From the NCBI GenBank assembly GCA_964420285.1, contig CAYQTE010000023.1:1-64000 (forward strand): DNA of 64,000 bases, in the 5' to 3' direction. A model generated the notes under the pieces. It was not told the DNA's origin, made no database searches, and worked only from the letters and a program-made list of their open reading frames with translations. The position numbers and the translations under genes are program-made. Shown piece after piece: positions 34,067-42,464 of this stretch. This DNA comes from CAYQTE01 sp964420285. Lineage in GTDB: Bacteria; Planctomycetota; Phycisphaerae; Tepidisphaerales; Tepidisphaeraceae. Position 1 is the stretch's first letter. Each line of letters starts with the position of its first letter.

Positions 34067-34456
34067 ATGACACGCGCCAGACGATGGCTGCTCGATGGAG
34101 TCGTTTGGGTGTTGTTGTTGCTTTCTGTGGCAACGCTGATCGCTTGGTGGAATTCCCGCGACATTATCTTGGGCGACGACCCTGGCCCTAATGGTACGTA
34201 TGTTCTGGCAACCGATTTACGCGGATTTCTGGACTCGCGATTCAGCCGGTTCAACGTGCCATATTGGCTCTTGTTCGCGCTGACGGCGTGGCTGCCGGCC
34301 GTCCGAGGCTTGGCAGTCCATAGATCGCGTCGGCTGCGAGCCTATCGGCGCACGCACGGCCAGTGCCTTCAGTGCGGCTACGACCTCCGCGCCACGCCAG
34401 ATCGCTGCCCGGAGTGCGGGACGATTCCGTCGGGATCGGCAAACCCGCCAGGCTGA
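34067..34456 (+). CDS. Small membrane protein with C-terminal Zn ribbon
   Basis: 129 residues with two hydrophobic segments (GVVWVLLLLSVATLIAWW and VPYWLLFALTAWLPAVRGL). The C-terminal Zn ribbon is CLQCGYDLRATPDRCPECGT, two CxxC pairs 11 residues apart. The topology (two spans, short extracytoplasmic loop, ribbon inside) is that of a large planctomycete-specific family that includes the double-ribbon protein at 56433. The function of these proteins is unknown. Confidence 0.75.
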   Translation: MTRARRWLLDGVVWVLLLLSVATLIAWWNSRDIILGDDPGPNGTYVLATDLRGFLDSRFSRFNVPYWLLFALTAWLPAVRGLAVHRSRRLRAYRRTHGQCLQCGYDLRATPDRCPECGTIPSGSANPPG

Positions 34457-34514
34457 CGAGGCTGAACGCCCGCAATGCACTCCACCCTTCAGTCGGAAAT
34501 GAGCTACAGCCATT

Positions 34515-34543
34515 TTGTAAAAGGCGATGCACGTGCGTACAAT
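34515..34543 (+). promoter_or_regulatory. Sigma-70-like promoter for the uncharacterised gene pair
   Basis: TTGTAA (34515-34520) and TACAAT (34538-34543) are separated by exactly 17 bases. The predicted start of transcription, about 7 bases after the -10, falls at 34550-34551, which is the ATG of the next gene. Upstream in-frame ATGs at 34527 and 34542 lie inside the promoter and are therefore unlikely starts. Confidence 0.6.
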
Positions 34544-34550
34544 GGGAAAC

Positions 34551-35033
34551 ATGGCCGAGGAAAGAAAGGTCGCCGAGGCGATTAGTCCCGACCAAAAGGG
34601 AATTCCGGAGATTCACGCCCACGAATCGTACCGGAAATACAAGCTGATCGACTTGGATAATAGCGCCATTGAGCGCACCGCCAAAGAACTTATCGAGGGG
34701 AGCAAGCTGCTGAGCAACAGCGATTTGTGGATCGCAAATTTCGCCGAGACCATTGCCCGCGTACGACGGTGGTGCAAAGAGTACAGGGGCATGGTCCGGA
34801 TGGCGCTGGTTGACATTCGATCCAACAAAGTCATCTTTTATTTTGTGCCGGACTCCGAGCAATACGATCTGCTTCTTGGCGATCACATGACTGCCCTGGA
34901 AGTCGAGCTTGGCGGAAGCGCCGGAATCGGGTACGTCGAGACCCTCCAGGTTCCCGATCGTTCGCTGGAACGATTTGCCGGCAAGCGGTCGCTCTTGGTC
35001 TGGACCCGTGACGCAATTCACGCCGAAGCCTGA
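34551..35033 (+). CDS. Uncharacterised protein, first gene of a two-gene unit
   Basis: 160 residues from the ATG at 34551, chosen because a good promoter ends just before it. An N-terminal helical part (ERTAKELIEGSKLLSNSDLW) is followed by an alpha/beta part with ALVDIRSNKVIFYFVPDSEQ, YDLLLGDHMTALEVELGG and VETLQVPDRSLERFAGKRSL. No catalytic motif that I recognise is present and no family is assigned. The next gene starts 10 bases downstream and encodes a HEPN-like helical protein, so the two probably act together. The gene is slightly less G+C-rich than its neighbours. Confidence 0.65.
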   Translation: MAEERKVAEAISPDQKGIPEIHAHESYRKYKLIDLDNSAIERTAKELIEGSKLLSNSDLWIANFAETIARVRRWCKEYRGMVRMALVDIRSNKVIFYFVPDSEQYDLLLGDHMTALEVELGGSAGIGYVETLQVPDRSLERFAGKRSLLVWTRDAIHAEA

Positions 35034-35043
35034 CGGCAAACCG

Positions 35044-35448
35044 ATGAGCAAAATCGATCAGCACATCGCTCAATGGAAGCACAATCGGCAGTTCGCCAAG
35101 ACAATCGATGGCAAATATCGGGATTGGCAGGTCAACGCCATTTTCTATACGGCGCTGCACATCATCGATGCCGCCTTGTGCAGCAAGGGCATCAATGTTG
35201 CCGAACACGGAGAGCGCAATGAGCAGATCAAGACAAATATCTCATTCGCGCAGGTTCGGAATCAATACTTGAACCTTTACCGCATCTCCAGAGTGACCCG
35301 GTACGACGCTGATCCGGATAAGTGGCTTCCAAAGCAATACCTGACGATTTCGGACCTCGTGGAAGACCTTCTCAAGCCCATCGAGAATGGCGTCGGGCCC
35401 CTGATTAACAAGTCTGTAAAGTTCGATCCGATCAAATTGATGGAGTAG
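35044..35448 (+). CDS. HEPN-like small helical protein, second gene of the unit
   Basis: 134 residues from the ATG at 35044. The pattern QWKHNRQFAKTI, WQVNAIFYTALHIIDAAL, HGERNEQI and VRNQYLNLYRISRVTRYD resembles HEPN proteins, in which a helix ending in AxYxAxxH/A is followed by a long helix carrying RxxxxH-like residues and then YxxLYxxRxxxRY. HEPN proteins are often ribonuclease toxins or partners of nucleotidyltransferase antitoxins. The classical Rx4-6H is not clean here: R70 and H68 are adjacent in HGER, so catalysis is doubtful. Assignment is by pattern only. Confidence 0.55.
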   Translation: MSKIDQHIAQWKHNRQFAKTIDGKYRDWQVNAIFYTALHIIDAALCSKGINVAEHGERNEQIKTNISFAQVRNQYLNLYRISRVTRYDADPDKWLPKQYLTISDLVEDLLKPIENGVGPLINKSVKFDPIKLME

Positions 35449-35459
35449 CTCCACGGCCG

Positions 35460-36848
35460 GTGACGGTGACTGCAGATTCATCCATGCGGCGGGATATCGC
35501 GGCGGCGTACGCGATGACGGGGGCGCGCATCGTGGGGTTGTTGGCTATTACGGCCGTGGTCTACCGGCAGGCGGGGAAGGACCAGTTCGGGCTGCTGTTC
35601 CTGGTTCTGACAACGATCGGCATTCTAGAATATGCGTCGCTGGGTTTGTCCCCGGCGATGATTCATTTTGCGGCGAAGGCGAGGGCCGGACGGCCAGATG
35701 CACTCGATTCGTCGGTGGACCTTCTGCCGGTCGATTCCAGCATTCTGCAATACGAGTCGCTCGCGGCGGATTCGTCGCCCGGCGTGGCGCGAGTATACGC
35801 GCATGGGTTTCGCCTGGGCGTGTTCAGCGCGATTCTGGCCGCCGTCGGGCTGGCGGTCCTCGAATGGTTGATGGGCTCGCACTCGATTTTCTGCGGGGCC
35901 GCGGCGCGAGTGCTGGTCGGCGGGATCGGTGCGGGGACGGTTCTGCGTCTGCTGGCCGAAGCGCCCGGAGCGATTCTGCAGACGACGGGTCGAATCGCTG
36001 CCGACAACCTTCTCCAGGGCGGTGCGGAGATTGTCTGGGCGGTTGGGTCGATCACCGCGATGTTGATTGGCTGTCACTGGGATCGGTCGGTGGGGGGAGC
36101 CTTCGTGCTGGCCAGCGCACTACTGCTGGCGGCGAGATTGATTCTGGCGCGACGAGCAGTTCCGGCCGGCCCGGGCGGGCGAACCGCGATTGATTGGAGA
36201 TTCGCCTGCCAGTTGCTTAGGTTCGGGCTTCTGGTCGTCGCGGCGCAACTCGCGGATTATCTCTATGCGCCGACGGATTTGATATTGATCGACCGGTTGA
36301 TTGGCCGGGGGTCGGTGGCCGATTACGCACCGGGCGTGCAAGTGGATAGTGCGCTGCTGCTCTTGGTGGCGGCGGTGGCCAGCGTGCTGTTGCCGCGGAC
36401 GGCGCTGGTCCACGCGCGCGGCAATGCGGCAGCGGCGCGGCGGTATTACGTTCGCGGCACGCTGGCGACGGCCGGGCTGCTCATGGTGGCTGCGGGCTCG
36501 GCGATTGCATTCGCGCCGATGGCCTTTCGAATCTGGCTGGGCGATCCGATGCCGGCGACGGTGGCGATATTGCCGCTGATGCTGATCAACACGGTGATCG
36601 GTGGCAGCGGGGCGGTGGGACGCTCGGTGCTGCTGGCGATCGGCAAGGTCCGGGCGTTTACGGTTTCGGTCCTGGCGGCCGGGGTCATCAACGTCGTAAC
36701 CGCTTATGTATTCGTGGTTTACGCGCACATGGGGTTGCGTGGAATTGTCTTTGGCACCATCGTCGCAGTGGTGGCTCGATGCGTGTTGTGGATGCCTTGG
36801 TACATCCTGCGATCATTGCCATCGGGCAACCAAAAATCGCCGGCCTGA
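35460..36848 (+). CDS. Polysaccharide flippase-like membrane protein (MOP superfamily)
   Basis: 462 residues from a GTG at 35460; ATG at 35484 is an alternative. About 12-14 hydrophobic helices span the whole length (RIVGLLAITAVVYRQAG, FGLLFLVLTTIGILEYASLG, LLLLVAAVASVLLPRTAL). The N-terminal pattern and the internal second half with ADYLYAPTDLILIDRLIG fit Wzx-like O-antigen/exopolysaccharide transporters. Such proteins flip undecaprenyl-linked oligosaccharides across the inner membrane. No glycosyltransferase is adjacent on this side, so the substrate is unknown. A promoter for ppdK begins 10 bases after its stop. Confidence 0.7.
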   Translation: MTVTADSSMRRDIAAAYAMTGARIVGLLAITAVVYRQAGKDQFGLLFLVLTTIGILEYASLGLSPAMIHFAAKARAGRPDALDSSVDLLPVDSSILQYESLAADSSPGVARVYAHGFRLGVFSAILAAVGLAVLEWLMGSHSIFCGAAARVLVGGIGAGTVLRLLAEAPGAILQTTGRIAADNLLQGGAEIVWAVGSITAMLIGCHWDRSVGGAFVLASALLLAARLILARRAVPAGPGGRTAIDWRFACQLLRFGLLVVAAQLADYLYAPTDLILIDRLIGRGSVADYAPGVQVDSALLLLVAAVASVLLPRTALVHARGNAAAARRYYVRGTLATAGLLMVAAGSAIAFAPMAFRIWLGDPMPATVAILPLMLINTVIGGSGAVGRSVLLAIGKVRAFTVSVLAAGVINVVTAYVFVVYAHMGLRGIVFGTIVAVVARCVLWMPWYILRSLPSGNQKSPA

Positions 36849-36857
36849 GCGGTGACT

Positions 36858-36886
36858 TTGACACCCCTTGCCGACGGCCTTATACT
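36858..36886 (+). promoter_or_regulatory. Strong sigma-70-type promoter of ppdK
   Basis: TTGACA (36858-36863), a 17-base spacer and TATACT (36881-36886) match the consensus at 11 of 12 positions. It lies 60 bases before the ppdK start and just after the flippase stop, so ppdK should have its own strong transcript with a leader of roughly 52 bases. Confidence 0.8.
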
Positions 36887-36945
36887 CCGCCCTTCCATAA
36901 TCCAACCCGATTTCGCGGTTGGCTTCATTCAGGAGAAGGATCCAA

Positions 36946-39687
36946 ATGGCTAAGAAATCTGTACATGGTAAGGCTCTTGGCACTCCATCGAAGTCGTCGA
37001 AGGAACCCAAGCGAGTTTATTTCTTTGGCAACGGCACGGCCGAAGGGCGGGCGGACATGAAACCGCTGCTCGGCGGCAAGGGTGCGAACCTGCACGACAT
37101 GACGCTGGTTCCGCTGCCGGTCCCGCCGGGGTTCACCATCACCACCGAGACCTGCGCCGAATACAACAACGCCGGTCAGGTTCTGCCCAAAGCGCTGATG
37201 GCCGAAGTGCGATCGCACCTGGCCCGAGTTGAAAAGGCGGCCGGCAAAATGTTCGGCGATGCCGCCAATCCCCTGCTGGTCTCCGTCCGATCCGGCGCCG
37301 CGATCTCGATGCCGGGCATGATGGATACGGTATTGAACATCGGCCTCAACGATGCGGTGGTCGAAGGCCTGGCGAAGCTGACGGGCAACGATCGTTTCGC
37401 TCAGGACAGCTATCGCCGACTGATCAACATGTTCGGCGACACCGTCATGGGCGTCGAGCACCACCATTTCGAGCACGAACTCAGCGCGGTGAAGAACGCC
37501 CACGGCGTCAAGCTCGATACCGAACTGGACGTCAACGGCCTGAAAGAGGTCGTCGAGCGATACAAGAAAGTCTACCGCGAACACGTCGGCAGCGAATTTC
37601 CGCAGGATCCGTTCGTGCAACTCGAGCACGCGATTGAAGCCGTCTTCAAGAGCTGGATGGGCGATCGGGCGATCAAGTATCGCGAACTGAACGACATCCG
37701 CGGGCTGAAGGGGACGGCCGTCAACGTGCAGAGCATGGTGTACGGCAACATGGGTGACGACAGCGCCACCGGCGTGGCGTTCACGCGCAACCCCAGCACC
37801 GGCGAGAACAAGTTCTACGGCGAGTTTCTTGTCAATGCCCAGGGCGAGGACGTGGTGGCGGGCATTCGCACGCCCATCCCCTGCGATCAGATGTCCCAAT
37901 GGAGCCGCAAGAGTTGGCGGGAATTGCTCAATATCAAGGACATTCTGGAAGCTCGCTACAAGGACGTGCAGGATTTCGAGTTCACCATCGAGCGCGGCAA
38001 GCTCTACATGCTCCAGACCCGCACCGGCAAGCGCACGGCGGCGGCGGCGGTCAAGATCGCCGTGGACATGGTCAAGGAGAAATTGATCGACAAGCCCACC
38101 GCGATTCTGCGCGTCGATCCGATCAGTCTCGATCAGCTTCTGCACCCTGGCTTTGACCCCAAGGCACCCCGCACCACGCTCGCCCGCGGCCTGCCGGCCA
38201 GTCCCGGCGCCGCCGTCGGCAAGCTCGCGTTTACCGCCAAGGAAGCCGAGGATCGCGTCGCGGCCGGCGAAGTCGTACTGCTGGTTCGTCGCGAGACTGA
38301 GCCGGCCGACATCGGCGGCATGCACGTGGCCGAGGGAATCCTCACCAGCACCGGCGGCATGACCTCCCACGCGGCCGTCGTGGCACGCGGCATGGGAACG
38401 CCCTGCGTCGCCGGCGTCGGGGCATTGATGATCGACGCGGGCAATCGCGTCCTGACTGTCGATGGCAAATCGTTCGGCCCTGGCGACTGGCTCAGCATCG
38501 ACGGCTCGACCGGCGAAGTGATGGAGGGCCAGGTCTCCACCGTCGAGGCCCAGCTTACCGGGCCGTTCAAGACAATCATGCAGTGGGCGGACGAATACCG
38601 CACGCTCAAGATCCGCACCAATGGCGACACGCCTGTCGACGCTCGCACCGCTCGCGCATTCGGCGCAGAAGGCATCGGCCTGTGTCGCACCGAGCACATG
38701 TTCTTTGATCCCGAGCGCATCCATCACATGCGCGAAATGATCCTGGCCAGCACCACCGAGGCCCGCAAGATCGCCCTCGAAAAGTTGCTGCCGTATCAGA
38801 AGGCGGACTTCATCGGCATCTTCGAGGAGATGAAGGGTCTGCCGGTGACGATCCGGCTGCTGGATCCGCCGCTCCATGAATTCCTGCCACATCATGAGGT
38901 CGACCAGGCTCGCCTGGCCACCGAACTGGGCATCTCGCTCAAGCAGGTGCAGGATCGCGTCACGCAGTTGCACGAGGCTAATCCGATGCTCGGCCACCGG
39001 GGCGATCGACTGGCCGTCACCTTCCCCGAGATTCTCGAAATGCAGGTGCGGGCGATCATCGAGGCCGCCTGCGAATGCAAGAAGCGCCGCATCGTCGTGT
39101 TGCCCGAGATCATGATTCCGCTGGCCGGCACGGCCAAGGAACTGGAATACCTCAAGGGTATCACCGAGAAGACGGCCTGCGATGTCATGGAGAAAGCCGG
39201 CGTGGAGGTTGAATATCTCTATGGCACAATGATCGAAGTGCCGCGAGCGGCGCTGGTGGCCGATGACATGGCCAAGTGCGCCAGCTTCTTCAGCTTCGGC
39301 ACCAACGACCTGACTCAGATGACATTCGGATTCAGCCGCGATGATGCCAACAGCTTCCTGCCCGATTATCTCAAGAAGGAACTGCTGGAACGCGATCCGT
39401 TCCAGAGCCTGGATACCGCCGGTGTTGGCCAGTTGATTCGGATGGCCGTCGAGCGCGGCCGCTCGACCCGGCCCACTCTCAAGTGCGGCATCTGCGGCGA
39501 ACACGGCGGCGATCCGCGCAGCATCCACTTCTGCCATGATGTGGGTCTGAACTACGTGAGTTGCTCGCCGTTCCGCGTGCCGATCGCCCGGTTGGCGGCG
39601 GCCCACGCGGCACTGAAGGCCGCCAAGGCCAAAGCGGCGGCGGCCAAGCCGGCCGTCAAGAAAGCCGCCAAGGGCAAGAAGAAATAG
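36946..39687 (+). CDS. ppdK: Pyruvate, phosphate dikinase with a Lys/Ala-rich tail
   Basis: 913 residues; start supported by AGGAGAAGGA. Interconverts pyruvate, ATP and phosphate with PEP, AMP and PPi at the glycolysis/gluconeogenesis branch point. The ATP-grasp part has LLGGKGANLHDMT and VPPGFTITTETC; the swivelling phosphohistidine is His475 in GGMTSHAAVVARG; the PEP-binding barrel has GLCRTEHMFF, MIPLAGTAKELEYL and the Cys-containing CGICGEHGGDP. Family length is about 870-890, so extra residues are explained by a basic N-terminus (KKSVHGKALGTPSKSSKEPK) and a tail of about 25 residues rich in Lys and Ala (KAAKAKAAAAKPAVKKAAKG), which resembles histone-H1-like tails. Confidence 0.95.
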   Translation: MAKKSVHGKALGTPSKSSKEPKRVYFFGNGTAEGRADMKPLLGGKGANLHDMTLVPLPVPPGFTITTETCAEYNNAGQVLPKALMAEVRSHLARVEKAAGKMFGDAANPLLVSVRSGAAISMPGMMDTVLNIGLNDAVVEGLAKLTGNDRFAQDSYRRLINMFGDTVMGVEHHHFEHELSAVKNAHGVKLDTELDVNGLKEVVERYKKVYREHVGSEFPQDPFVQLEHAIEAVFKSWMGDRAIKYRELNDIRGLKGTAVNVQSMVYGNMGDDSATGVAFTRNPSTGENKFYGEFLVNAQGEDVVAGIRTPIPCDQMSQWSRKSWRELLNIKDILEARYKDVQDFEFTIERGKLYMLQTRTGKRTAAAAVKIAVDMVKEKLIDKPTAILRVDPISLDQLLHPGFDPKAPRTTLARGLPASPGAAVGKLAFTAKEAEDRVAAGEVVLLVRRETEPADIGGMHVAEGILTSTGGMTSHAAVVARGMGTPCVAGVGALMIDAGNRVLTVDGKSFGPGDWLSIDGSTGEVMEGQVSTVEAQLTGPFKTIMQWADEYRTLKIRTNGDTPVDARTARAFGAEGIGLCRTEHMFFDPERIHHMREMILASTTEARKIALEKLLPYQKADFIGIFEEMKGLPVTIRLLDPPLHEFLPHHEVDQARLATELGISLKQVQDRVTQLHEANPMLGHRGDRLAVTFPEILEMQVRAIIEAACECKKRRIVVLPEIMIPLAGTAKELEYLKGITEKTACDVMEKAGVEVEYLYGTMIEVPRAALVADDMAKCASFFSFGTNDLTQMTFGFSRDDANSFLPDYLKKELLERDPFQSLDTAGVGQLIRMAVERGRSTRPTLKCGICGEHGGDPRSIHFCHDVGLNYVSCSPFRVPIARLAAAHAALKAAKAKAAAAKPAVKKAAKGKKK

Positions 39688-39771
39688 CCTTCGGCGCGGC
39701 ATTTGATGGAATCTATGTGGATGTCACGCGAGCAATCGCGTGGCATCCATGTTTTTGGCGGCCGGTGTGCT

Positions 39772-39912
39772 TCTTTCCCCTCTCCCTGTACGCAGGGGGA
39801 GGGCAGGGTGGGGGTTCCGATGCGGCTGGGGCGATGGAATCGCATTCCGGCTGACGCGGCGAAGAACCCTCACCCCGACCCTCTCCCTGAGTACATGGAG
39901 AGGGGGAAGAAG
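39772..39912. repeat. Inverted pair of GAGTACA-type palindromic elements (copies E and F)
   Basis: Copy E (39772-39815) ends GGGTGGGGGTT and copy F (39861-39912) begins GAAGAACCCTCACCCC, so they face each other around about 45 bases that themselves contain GGAATCGCATTCC. Arrangement A-gene-B around the DUF559 gene is the same, but here the cargo is only 45 bases. It lies between ppdK and dus and could terminate the ppdK transcript. Confidence 0.8.
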
Positions 39913-39964
39913 GGTGGCCCTGACCGGGGTACAGGGCGCCCGAAAGGAATCGGCTGATGTGACG

Positions 39965-41101
39965 ATGTTGGATGTCGAACATCCCGTCCAGGTTTCGACG
40001 GTGCCGCGCTGTGCGCCGATGGCCGCGCTATCTCCGTTGACCATCGGGCGACTGACTCTGGCCACGAATCTGCTTTTGGCGCCGATCGCCGGGTATTGCG
40101 ATCTGGCATTTCGCATGGTCGCTCGATCGTGCGGCGGCGTGGGTCTGGCGTGCACCGATCTGCTGTGTCCCGAGGGCCTGGTGCGCGAAAATCGCCGCTC
40201 CATGGTGCTGGCGGCGACATGTGCAGAGGATTCGCCCGTCTGTATGCAGATCTATGGCGGCAATGCCCAGCCCATGTGCGAGGCGGCTCGCTGGGCCGAG
40301 GACCACGGGGCCGCCGTCGTCGATATCAACATGGGTTGCCCGGTTGACAAGATCACCAAGCGTGACGGCGGGAGCAAACTTCTGTGCGATCCCGATCGCA
40401 CGCTGGGAATCGTCGAGAAGATCGCCGGCGTGCTGCGGCACACGCCGCTGACGGCCAAGTTGCGCCTGGGTTGGGATGATTCGTGCCTGGTCGCGCCGTA
40501 TTTGGCGTCGCGGCTGGAGGCGGCCGGCGTGGCGATGGTGACGGTACACGGCCGCACCGCGCAGATGCGATTCAGCGGCCAGGTCCGACTGGACGGGATC
40601 GCCCAGGTTGTGGCGGCGGTGAAATCGATTCCCGTGATCGGCAACGGCGACGTGCGCACGCCGGCCGACGCCGCCGCCATGCTGCGTAAGACCGGATGCC
40701 GCGGTGTGATGATCGGGCGTGCGGTGCTCTCCCGGCCCTGGATTTTCCGGGACATTTGGAGCTATCTCAAGGCCGGAATGGTTCCGCCGCCGCCAACAAT
40801 CCAGCAGAAATGCGACCTGATGCGCCGGCATTTTTCGTTGATGTCGGAACATCGCTCCGGGCGGTCGGCGGTCATCGAGTTTCGCCGCCGGGTCAGTTGG
40901 TACGCCAAGGAAATGCAACCATGCCAATCATTGAAGCAGGGAATGACCGCGATCAACTCGGCGGCGGATTTCGAGCGCGTGATCGAGGAATTCCTGTCGT
41001 GGCGAATGCGGCGGGACAGTATGATGGCGGCGGGGCAATCCCGGCCCTCCCCCTGGGTACAGGGAGAAGGAGAACAAGGGATGGAGCAATACGGGGACTA
41101 G
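39965..41101 (+). CDS. dus: tRNA-dihydrouridine synthase (DusB-like)
   Basis: 378 residues from the ATG at 39965; an ATG at 40019 is the main alternative. It is an FMN enzyme reducing uridines in the tRNA D-loop. Family blocks are LLLAPIAGYCDLAFRMVARS, VCMQIYGGNAQPMCEAARW, INMGCPVDKITKRDGGSKL (with the catalytic Cys), KLRLGWDD, VTVHGRTAQMRFSG, VIGNGDVRTPADA and GVMIGRAVLSRPWIF. The final residues RPSPWVQGEGEQGMEQYGD are encoded by a palindromic element (copy G), so the C-terminus is repeat-derived. It is followed 17 bases later by a lipoprotein gene. Confidence 0.9.
   Translation: MLDVEHPVQVSTVPRCAPMAALSPLTIGRLTLATNLLLAPIAGYCDLAFRMVARSCGGVGLACTDLLCPEGLVRENRRSMVLAATCAEDSPVCMQIYGGNAQPMCEAARWAEDHGAAVVDINMGCPVDKITKRDGGSKLLCDPDRTLGIVEKIAGVLRHTPLTAKLRLGWDDSCLVAPYLASRLEAAGVAMVTVHGRTAQMRFSGQVRLDGIAQVVAAVKSIPVIGNGDVRTPADAAAMLRKTGCRGVMIGRAVLSRPWIFRDIWSYLKAGMVPPPPTIQQKCDLMRRHFSLMSEHRSGRSAVIEFRRRVSWYAKEMQPCQSLKQGMTAINSAADFERVIEEFLSWRMRRDSMMAAGQSRPSPWVQGEGEQGMEQYGD
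41041..41079. repeat. GAGTACA-type palindromic element, copy G, inside the 3' end of dus
   Basis: The sequence CGGCCCTCCCCCTGGGTACA then GGGAGAAGGAGAACAAG is a degenerate member of the family. It supplies about 13 residues of the Dus C-terminus without shifting the frame. Confidence 0.7.
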
Positions 41102-41118
41102 GCGAGAGGCGAATAATC

Positions 41119-42384
41119 ATGACATCGAAAACACATGCACGAACACGGCTGGGGGCGGCGGCGGTTGTGCTGATTGCAACGATCGTCGGCGGGTGTTTGC
41201 AGGCCGAGAAGCGCATTGGCATCCAATACGACCGCGCCACCGATCGGTTCACGTTTCTGGTGGTGTTCAATCACATCTCCTCCGACAAGCTGGTGGCCGA
41301 CGGCGGCGATCCGGACGGCGACTCGGCCTATCTCAAGACGCTCTGGAGCAACCGCGATCACCTGATCCTGCTCCCGAGCCTCATGCAGCCGGTGGATGAT
41401 TCGGATGAGCCGCTGGCGATGTTCACCAACGACGGCCTGGGATTCCTGCGATTGTCCGCGTCGCGATTTGCACAGATCAGTCTTGGCGGTGCGGCCGCAA
41501 CGCAGCCGCAGGACACGAGCCTGCCGCTGGACACGATCCAGATCAAGCCGGGTGAACTGTTCAATGAAGGCGGTTCGAACCTGAGCTATTACCATCAGAT
41601 TGTTGTGCCCGGCGCCCTGGTCGACAAGGCTCTGGACATGGCCGCAAAGGCCGAGTCGAAGGAAATCGTCGCGGCCGTGGACGATGAGATCGCGTCGCGA
41701 GGGGCGGGCGTCGCGACCGGAACATGGAAGCAGATCGCCGACGGTTTGATCGAGCGGATCAGCGCCGTTCCCGACGATCCGTCGGCGCAGGCGGCGCCCA
41801 ACGCACCTGAGCCGGCCGCTATGCCGCACGGATTTTCACTCGATTCGCTGCGCATGATGAAGCAGTCGCTTGGCGCCTCGGGGAAACTTGACCTGTCGCG
41901 GTCGGGTTCGACGCTGACGGTGAAGATGCCCATGACGGCCGAGGACGCGGCCGGCATCGTGGCCAACTGGCCGGCCGTGCGCGACGCGGCCCTGGCGAAG
42001 ATCAGTTCAAAGGCGCAGAAGGCCCTTGCGGCGTCGGCCGGCGATTCGTCGGTTGTCGATCCGAAACCTGCGGCGATCGCGCTGGCGCAGTCCACGAAGG
42101 TTGCCAAGGACGAGTCGGGTTTGGTGGTGTCGGTCGACGTGGTGTCGCTGGGTCAATTCCTGTCCGATTGGGATTCGCTGGACGTGGCGATGATGAGCGA
42201 CGAAGACCGTTCCGGCCGCGACAACCTGAGCCGCGAACTGGGTGCGGTCGCGGCAACCAAGATGCCCGTGAATGAGAAATTGACCGTCGCCAGGGTGATG
42301 GCGGATTTCGCCAAGGGAACCCTGGCCAGCGTGCCGGCCACGCAGCCGGTGAAGCCGGGAACGGGATTGGAAATCAATCCATAA
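41119..42384 (+). CDS. Putative lipoprotein of unknown function
   Basis: 421 residues from the ATG at 41119. The N-terminus has an n-region (KTHARTR), a hydrophobic stretch and a lipobox ATIVGGC with Cys26 as the lipidation site. The rest is soluble, with IGIQYDRATDRFTFLVVFNH, DTIQIKPGELF, two helical stretches and linkers rich in Ala and Pro. Similar planctomycete lipoproteins carry the phrase AATQPQD because alanine-rich linkers with TQP are common there. Function not recognisable. Confidence 0.7.
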   Translation: MTSKTHARTRLGAAAVVLIATIVGGCLQAEKRIGIQYDRATDRFTFLVVFNHISSDKLVADGGDPDGDSAYLKTLWSNRDHLILLPSLMQPVDDSDEPLAMFTNDGLGFLRLSASRFAQISLGGAAATQPQDTSLPLDTIQIKPGELFNEGGSNLSYYHQIVVPGALVDKALDMAAKAESKEIVAAVDDEIASRGAGVATGTWKQIADGLIERISAVPDDPSAQAAPNAPEPAAMPHGFSLDSLRMMKQSLGASGKLDLSRSGSTLTVKMPMTAEDAAGIVANWPAVRDAALAKISSKAQKALAASAGDSSVVDPKPAAIALAQSTKVAKDESGLVVSVDVVSLGQFLSDWDSLDVAMMSDEDRSGRDNLSRELGAVAATKMPVNEKLTVARVMADFAKGTLASVPATQPVKPGTGLEINP

Positions 42385-42464
42385 GAAATGTTCTTGCGTG
42401 TTGGTGAATTTTGGACGGATGAGACGGGGACTGCAGGGTGGGACTATTTTTCAGGAGTGATGTG

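Noticed and set aside
36925..39702. Very long minus-strand open frame antisense to ppdK (also antisense to GH35 at 3682-6246 and imuB at 46098-48590)
   Set aside because: The plus-strand products are clearly conserved enzymes. The antisense frames have no recognisable domains and follow from high G+C and avoidance of TTA/CTA/TCA codons.
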